Shown: positions 51,001 to 60,000 of the stretch, piece by piece | How the letters are laid out: each line of letters starts with the position of its first letter | Numbering within the stretch: the first letter of the stretch is position 1 | Assembly (NCBI GenBank): GCA_029168955.1 | Contig: JAPDOI010000144.1 | Coordinates: 124,001-188,000, forward strand | Direction of reading: 5' to 3' | Source of the DNA: Aplectana chamaeleonis | Lineage: Eukaryota; Nematoda; Chromadorea; Rhabditida; Cosmocercidae | Length of the DNA stretch: 64,000 nucleotides | The notes under the pieces: model-generated | The model's input: the letters and a program-made list of their open reading frames with translations, nothing else | Database searches by the model: none | Told to the model about the DNA's origin: nothing | Translations under genes and position numbers: made by a program

Positions 51001-54000
51001 GCGGCTTCGTCAGCTATGAGCACTTCAATGTACACACCCAGCAGGCAGGATCGTAGTCATCAGGCTGCCTCAGTCGCTCGACTATCGCTTGCAAAAGTGA
51101 GTCTGCTTTCGCGCTATTACTAATCTTTTGTACGTTTAGTGAGAAAAGGTCAACTATTTGCAAGTTTATGCGCTTCGGGGCCAAGATCGCCTGCGTTTTA
51201 TCTTGAAGTCGGGCATGGGATCATACTGTTCCACATTGTTTTTGGATCTCCCCGATTCGCCGCAGTTTTTTCGATGCTGTTTTTGGATCTCCTCGATTCG
51301 CCGCAGCTTTTTCGATGCAACTGCCGCAGTGATTATCCAGTCTGCCTCTTTCACAGAAAAAAAGACAGCGACAAAGGTTTTTCTAACGATAACGGCAATC
51401 CAGAAATCACCAGTCTCCTGTTTGCTTGCTTTTCATTCTTATTTGGCTTGGATCAATTTCGTAGTTATCTATTTGAATCCGATTTTTCGCTCCAAAGACC
51501 ACCATTACGTGAATCATGTGTTTTAAATGAACACATCGTACGAGGGCACGAGGATTCACATCTCTGTCTAACAGTTGTGGCCAGTCAAGGAAATACTTTG
51601 AGTGTGGTCGTCGAATGTTTATCCAGATAGAGCCATAGCCGTCTTTTACATCCTATTCCTGCAGTTTTCTGTGTAGTTCAATGTCGTGAAAAGCAGTGCT
51701 AAACATATAAACAGACTTTTGAACTTTCACCGAGTAAGGAAAGTTCCAGGGCGCACTGCAACATTAATATCCAAAAACGACTAAAATCGAGCCATACCTA
51801 GCCCTATATGGCCCCAAAACTTAAATTTGGTATGCCTGCCCCTCTCATTTGTTCGGTTGCTGTGGGGAAAGTGGGCGGAGCGGGCATACCACACTCCAGT
51901 TATGAGGCCGTATGTTGCAATGGACCCTGAACTTTTCCGTTCTCGGGGGAAAACTCGACTGTTCTCATCGTGAACCTGGCACCATTCTGCGCTTTTTTCA
52001 CTTTCTTTTGTATTTACCGGCTGTTATGCTGAAGCAAGCCTGCATTGGAAAAAAACCTAGTTATTTATAGACTTGCAAATGACAACTGGCCAAAATCACT
52101 GTTACCAATTAAACTTACACCAATTAATGTATGTCCAATGACATTTTAAATCTAAATTCGTAGCTGCCAAAGAGTTCCCTGCACCGAGTTACGAACGGGG
52201 ACGGGTACCGTGAGTACTGTAGCCCACCGTTATGTTCCACAAAATGGAAAACGGATTTTATTTTCGTGTTCAGCGCCTCATATAACACCCCTTGGCAAAA
52301 TTAGGGAAAATCAAGTGTTTTGCCCTCCGGCGCCCCAAAAATGGTAGAAGGCTCCTCTCCACTCCCACCCCTCCCCACATTTTGCCATTTTTGGGGCGCC
52401 GGAGTTCGATTTTTTTCTGCAAGTTCTCTACGGGGGGTATCTTGGACGCTGAACACGAATATGAGGACTGCTTCCAGTTTACCGGACGATTACATTAGGT
52501 TACGGTGGTTTTAGGCCATTTTTGGGATTCTCTCAATTTTATCTGCAATGGTATACTGGCCAATTAAGCAAAATTCGAAGCCGAGGTGGCGTCGTTGTGC
52601 GGTAGAACACAATCATATTCTGCTGCCGAGATGTCGTACGTTCACGCCGTGGCAATGTGGAGGAAAGAAGATCACCTCTATGCAAACCGACGTCACCCCC
52701 TCCGCGAAGAGGGTTTTTGTCATGGGAGAGGTGCTGGCCGGCCGCATCTCTCCTTCGGATTCTTTTGCTAAGGGCCGGCGTGGAGAGGAATCCTGGACCC
52801 GCTCAGAAGTATCTATGCGCCACGTGCGGCGATTATGTTAACTGGAGACATACCAGCGTCCAGTGCTTCGGATGCCAAAGGTGGGTGCATCTCTCCTGTT
52901 CGGGTCTCAGCTCTGTGAGGCATCATAACTCTGCTCTTCGCTGTGTTTTATGCTCTTCACCTACCAACTCTGATTCCTCTTCCTCATATCGCCCCCTTTC
53001 CATGGTACATATCAATCTCAATGGCCTTAGTGCCAAACTTTCTGGGCTCTCTCTCTCTCTTCGCACGTACTTACCATGCAGACGTGATCATGGTTCAAGA
53101 AACCAAGCTCTCTCCATCCCCTACCTATCCTCATCCTAATATCCCGGGCTACACTGCCTTCCATGCTCCAAGGTCAGCTTTTGGCGGAGGAGTTTCAACC
53201 TTTGTTTTATCTTCTCTCCCCTCCCACCTCATACCAAACACCCCCTCGGATGGTACTCTCGAGTACCTTTCAATCCATCTCCCCCTTGGAAACTCCCCTT
53301 TCTCTGTTCAACATCTATATTCCCCCTACCTCCTCATGCCCCTCCTCCTACAATCCCATTCCTCTTCTAAAACAACTCAACGATTATTCCCTCTCATCAT
53401 CAGTTGTTTTCGCGGGCGACTTTAATGCCCACACCTTCTGCTCGTCCCTTGGTTCTGATGCTAGAGGAGTGTCCGAAGAATGGGCTGAGGAGTGCGATCT
53501 GGTCATCTTAAACGATGATCAGCCCACTCGTCTCCCTGCCAACGGCCGATCTTCTAGCCCAGACATAACTCTTATCTCGTCCAACCTTTCCAACGCTTGC
53601 TCATGGTCTACCTCAACAGCATTGTCTAGTGATCATGTTCCCGTCTTTGTGCACATCGATCTCTCAAATTCCCTTGCTCCTTATTCTGGTGTTCGTCAAC
53701 GTTCTTATCTCAATTTAGGCCAAGCAGACTGGTGCCTGTTCAGTGAGGTTGCGCTACGCCTAGCGGCTGATTACCCGTGGAATGGCAATGTGCACCAGAA
53801 GGAGCATCACTTATCTGATGCGATTCGCAGGGCCATGAAGGCGGCTATCCCTGTTGGCCGAGTTAAGACGTTCTATCCAAACGTCACCAGAGAAATTCTT
53901 CAGAAAATCAGGACTAGAGATGCCTGAAGAGCAGTTGACCATCTAGACCCTGTCGTCATTCAGCTGGATGGTGAGATCAGAAAAGATCTCGACCAGCACA

Positions 54001-57000
54001 AGAAAGAACAGTGGGAAAAATTCACAGAACAGCTGAATTTCAAGACGGACAGTGGAGCTATTTGGAAGGTGCTTCGGAAAATATCGGGAAAGAGCTTGCC
54101 AGCCACCATCTCCACTATTGAGTTCGGCAATAACGTTTTCAAGTCAGAAAAGGAAGCCGCCTATTCTCTCGGTACAAGTTTCTTTGTCACGAGTACAAGG
54201 CGAGGTCCGCAAAATAGAGTGACAGTAAGAGAGCTGTGCCGCCTCCCGCTCAATATCACGGCCGAAGCGTACACTGTGGCGCAAATAGAGAAGATTATAA
54301 AGGACATGCGGAACTCCAGAACTGTCGGTCCGGACGGCATTTGTCCTGCTGTACTGAAGAAACTCCCGACTGAGATCCTTCCGCTCATCGTTGATATGAC
54401 TAACACTTCGTTCAGCTCTTGCACTATTCCGCAAAACTGGAAGACAGCCAGCGTTATCCCGTTGCCCAAGCCTGGCAAACCTCAGTCATCAGTAAAGGGA
54501 TATCGTCCCATTAGCTTGATGTCACCTTTCGCCAAGGTGGCCGAAAAGCTCATTGTCAAGGATCTAGCGGAGCACAACGAGAAGCAGTTGTTTCAACATG
54601 GGCTCAGAAGGCTACATTCCACAACTACGGCGTTGCTTGAAATTACCAGCTATGCTATCGACGGGTTCAACTTTAACAAGCTATTGAGAACTGTAGCTTT
54701 TGCGTTGGATCTCACCAAGGCATTTAATACGGTTAACCTTGGAGTCCTGTCAGGCAACATACTGGAGTCATCAATGCCATCTTGGCAGAAGCGCTGGATA
54801 TCGGCCTTTATTAAAGGTCGGCGAGCAAGAGTCATGTGTGCTGCCGAGATGTCGTACGTTCGTGCCGTGGCCGTGTGGAGGAAGCAACATCAACTCTGTG
54901 CAAACCGACATCAACCCCTCCACGAAGAGGGTTTTTGCTATGGGAGAGATGCTGGCTGGCCTCAGCTCGCCTAAGGATTCTCCTACAAAGGGCGGCGTGG
55001 AGAAGAATCCTGGACCCGCTCAGAAGTACCCATGCGCCACGTGCGGCAAGGATGTCACATGGAGTTAAACAAGCGTCCAGTGCTTCGGATGCCAAAGGTG
55101 GGTGCATCTCTTCTGTTCGGGTCTCAGTTCTGTGAGGCATCATAACTCTGCTTTTCTCTGTGTCCTATGCTCCTCACCTTCCAACTCTGATTCCTCTACC
55201 TCCAATCGCCCACTTTCTATTGTAAATATAAATCTCAATGGCCTTCGTGCCAAACTATCTGAGCTCTCTCTCTTTGCTCGTACTCACCATCCAGATGTTA
55301 TAATGGTTCAGGAAACCAAACTTTCCCCCTCTGCTACCTCTTCTCACCCAAATATCCCTGGCTATACTTCATACCATGCTCCAAGATCGTCCTTCGGCGG
55401 AGGAGTTTCTACTTTTGTACTATCCACTCTTTCTTCTCACCTAATTCCCAATGTCCCTACGGACGGTACTCTCGAGTACGTCCCCATCCATCTCCCACTC
55501 AAAACTTCCCTATCTCTCTTCAACATCTACATTCCCCCAACTACATCTTGTCCCCCAACCTATAGTCCTATTCCTCTTCTAAAACAACTCAACGACTGCG
55601 CCCTCTCACCCTCAGTCGTCTTCGCGGGCGACTTCAATGCTCATACCTTTTGCTCTTCACTTGACTCTGATGTTAGAGGAGAGGACGTCGAGGAATGGGC
55701 GGAGGAGTGCGACGTGGTTATCCTAAACGATGATCAGCCCACTCGCCTCCCTTCCATCGGCCGATCTTCTAGCCCAGACATTTCGCTCGTTTCCTCCAAT
55801 CTTTCTAGTGCTTGCTCGTGGTCCACTTCTACAACTCTGTCTAGTGATCACATTTCCATTTTCGTCCATATCGATCTCTCAAATTCTCTAGCCCCTTATT
55901 CTGGTATTCGTCACCGTTCTCATCTCAATTTAGGCCTTGCAGACTGGAGCCTATTCAGAGAGGTTGCACTTCACCGAGCGGCTGAATATCCATGGAATGG
56001 CGATGTGCACCAGAAAGAGCGTCACATATCTGACGCTATCCGGAAGGCTATGAAAGCGCCCATACCAGAAGGACGTGTGAAAACTTTCTACCCTAATGTC
56101 ACCTGGGAAATACTTCAGAAAATCAGGACAAGAGATGAAAAGAGATCTGCCAACCATCTGGACCCGGAGTTCACTGAACTTGACGATGAGATTAGAAAAG
56201 ACTTGGACAGGCACAAGAAAGACGAGTGGCAGAAGTTCATTGAAAAAATGAACTTCAAGGCAGATGGTGCTGCTACATGGAAAATCCTGAGAAAACTCCG
56301 GAAAAACCACACCCGCCACCGTATCTACTATCGAGTTTGAGAACAATGTATTCAAGTCAGGACAAGATGCCGCTTACGCTCTGGGCAAAAGCTTCTTCAT
56401 AACATGTGCGAAGCGTGGCCCACAAAACCGAGTGACAGTAAGTGAGCTGTGCCGCCTTCCGCTTATGGGCACGGCTGATGCCTTCACTCCTGCGCAGGTG
56501 GAGAAGATTACAAAGGAAATGCGTAATTCCAAAGCCATTGGACCTGACGGAATCTGTCCAGCAGTCCTAAAGAAGCTCCCCAGTGAATTTCTCTCGCTGC
56601 TCACTGATTTAATGGACACATCATTCCGAACCTGCACACTGCCACAAGACTGGAAAACAGCAAATGTCATTCCTCTGCCTAAGCCCGGTAAATCGCTGTC
56701 ATCAGCGAAAGGATACAGGCCAATAAGCCTTTTGTCACCTCTAGCCAAGGTTGCTGAAAAGCTTGTCGTCAATGATTTGGCTCAGCATAATGAGAAGCAA
56801 CATCACCAGCACGGCTTTAGGAAGCTACATTCCACCACGACGGCGCTTTTGGAAATCGTTGGCTATGCCATCGACGGCTTCAACATGAGAAAGCCCCTCA
56901 GGACCGTTGCTGTAGCCCTGGACTTGACAAAGGCATTCGACAGTGTTAACCTGGGTATTCTATCGGATAACATACTGAAGTCCTCTATTCCACCGTGGCA

Positions 57001-60000
57001 GAAGCGTTGGATAACAGCATTCGTCAAGGGCCGTCGAGCAAAAGTTATGTTTCAAAATCATGTCTCTAAAAGTATCCCCATAGCTGCCGGTGTTCCGCAG
57101 GGCGGAGTCTTATCGCCCGCTCTGTTTAATCTGTACTTAGAAGACATTCCGGCACCTCCCCAGGACATTAAAGTTGTCGCCTACGCTGATGATATGACTA
57201 TCATGTGCCAAAACCGCGACATACAAGTGGCCGCGAGCAAGATCAACGAGTACCTGATTGATTTGAAAAGCTATTTCGATAACAAGATGCTCATTGTCTC
57301 AGCTGCCAAGTCTTCAGTATCAGTTTTCACAACGGACCCCAAAAAGCACAGCGCCCATCCCGATGTCAGCTGGGGTGGAGATCGCCTGCCTGCTGCTCGC
57401 TTCGTCAAACTACTCGGCCTTATACTCGATCCGTCGCTGAAGTTTCACAAGAACACCGAGCAAAAGCAAGCAATTGTAAGAGCTAAACTCAATGTGCTAA
57501 GGGCACTGGGAGGTACACCATGGGGCAGCAGTAAGGAAACTATTCTGACCACCTATAAGGCTATTCTGCAGCCCGCCCTAGAGTTTGCGGCACCGGTTTG
57601 GCAGCACTTAGTGTCGGACTCATCCTGGACTAAGGTGCAGCGTGTACAAAACGCTGCTCTTCGGATCGCCACCGGATGTGCTAGGAGTTCGCCAATCGAG
57701 CATTTACACGCCGAGACACGGGTGCTACCAGTAAAGGAGCACTGTCAGCTCCAGGCCCAGCAGCTGTACATTAACATCGTCAAGCAGCCCAACCACCCAC
57801 CTTGGAGAGTACTTGAGCCTGTAAGAGAGAGAGGCATCAGAAAACCTTTTGCCGATGCTCCAGATAAAGTCGATCTGCAAAGATGGCTTGATTCATATCG
57901 AGAACGCCTCCGTCTGTTGAGCGAGGAGCACACCCATTTTGTCAGATTGTATCTGGAAAGAGCGGCTGTTAATCCTATTCTGGGTACTGTGCCGCCTCAA
58001 GTTTCTGAGTCTCAGCTTAGTAGACGTGCCAAATGCACTCTAGCCTCGTCGCGCTGAAGTCCTACGTGAACAGGATCGACAGTAGCACTCCCGACGTTTG
58101 CCCGGACTGTGGTGGTCCTGGCCACAATACCCTACACTTATTCAACTGTCCAAAAAACCCTACAACATTGACTACAATAGACCTTTGGACGAATCCAACG
58201 CTGGCCGCCCAGTATCTGAACCTATAGCAATTACTCTCTTCGCGGCTGCAAAGAAGAAGAAGAAGAGTCCATGTTTCAGAACCATGTATCCAACAGTATT
58301 ACTGTGGCAGCTGGAGTCCCTCAGGGCGGGGTTCTATCGCCAGCCCTCTTCAGTCTGTACCTCGAAGATATGCCTGAGCCTCCACAGGACATCAAGGTCG
58401 TCGCGTATGCTGATGACATAACAATCATGTGTCGAGATCGGGACTTACAGGTGGCCGCCAATAAGATCAACGAGTACCTGATCACACTGAAGAGCTTTTT
58501 CGACCGCAAGATGCTAAGGATCTCTGCAGCCAAGTCGTCAGTGTTCGTTCTCACGACGGACCCATCCGAGCACAGCGCTCATCCGGATGTCGTATGGGAT
58601 GGAGACCGTTTGCCTGCTGCTCGCTTTCCAAAGCTGCTCGGTATTGTGCTCGATCCGTCACTCAAGTTTCATAAGAATACTGAGCAGAAGAAGGCAATCG
58701 TTAAAGCTAAGCTCAACGTTCTCAGAGCCCTGGGCGGCACTTCGTGGGGTAGCAGCAAGGAGACTATACTCACAACGTGTAAGGCAATTCTTCAGCCCGC
58801 CCTGGAGCACGCCGCACCGGTTTGGCAGCATCTCGTCTCCGAATCCTCCTGGACAAAGATGCAACGAGTACAAAATGCTGCTCTCCGTATCGCCACCGGA
58901 TGTGCAAGGAGTTCCCCCATCGAGCACCTGCATGCTGAGACCCGTCTATTACCAGTGAAGGAGCACTGTCAGCTACAGGCCCAGCAATTCCGCATTAACA
59001 TTATAAAGCAACCAAATCACCCGTCGTGGAGAGTGGTAAACCCCGTGAGAGAGAGAAGTATAAGGAAGCCATTCGCCGATGCTCCAAACAAAGTCAATTT
59101 GCAAAGATGGCACGACTCACAGCAAGAACGACTCCGTCTTTCGCACGAGGAGCACACCAAGTTCGTACGGTGTCATCTTATGAAGGCGGCTATAAATCCT
59201 TTACTAGGAGATATACCGCCCCCCGTCTGCACCTCAGAGTCTCAACTCGGAAGAAGGGCGAGATGCACGCTCGCATCATTACGCTGTGGTCACTCTACAA
59301 TGCTAATGTCTTATGTCAGCAAGATTGACAGCAGCAAATCTGATGTGTGCCCGGACTGCGGTACCGTCGGCCATGATACCACACATCTATTCAACTTTAC
59401 GGAGAGACCTACCACGCTGACACCAATGGACCTATGGACGAATCCACTATTGGTCGCCCAGTTCCTCCGTCTATGACAAAACCCTCTATGTGGCTGCAAA
59501 GAAGAACAAGAAGACAATCATATTCTAGAAATGGTCCTCACGACATTCATTCCGAAAAAGGGGTTTTTGGACAAGGACCGTATTGGTAGGGATTTTTCAA
59601 GCCTCATAAGTATTCGTCCCGTTGTGCAATACAAGAGGCTTTTCGAGGATCCGAAGTGAGTTATGTTCAATTAGAAATGTCTTTGAATTTCAAGAACAGT
59701 AATTGTGAGAAAATGCAAAGAAAGTGCATCGGAGGGGATCGAACCTCTTGTCTACTGGGTGAGAAGCGCGACGCTTCCCTCTAGGCCACGATGGGTTCCG
59801 TTGAATAGTGCTTGGGGTGCGTGATGAAGAGGCCGCGCTGACCATATTCGTACCTGGATCTTTAGTAAAAATCATATATGTTTCTAAGGACTCCATCACA
59901 AGTCAGATGACTGTCATAAGCTCCACTTTAAAAAGGGTTTTCGACCGATTGCCGATCCCTAGTGAGCAAAATGGACAAGCGTCACACTTATGGTCGAGGC

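Larger units (their letters stand above)
52622..59513 (+). mobile_element. LINE copy C, split by copy D, in second gene intron 5
   Basis: The 5' part runs 52,622-54,839 and the 3' part about 58,263-59,513. ACAATCATATTCT lies at 52,609-52,621 and 59,514-59,526, a perfect 13-bp target duplication that proves both parts are one insertion. Joined length is about 3.47 kb. It must have been present before copy D arrived. Confidence 0.9.

Noticed and set aside
51139..51630. 163-codon ORF as an extra exon of the second gene
   Set aside because: It includes a short tandem duplication, lacks phase-compatible splice sites, and exon 5 already joins exon 6 in phase.
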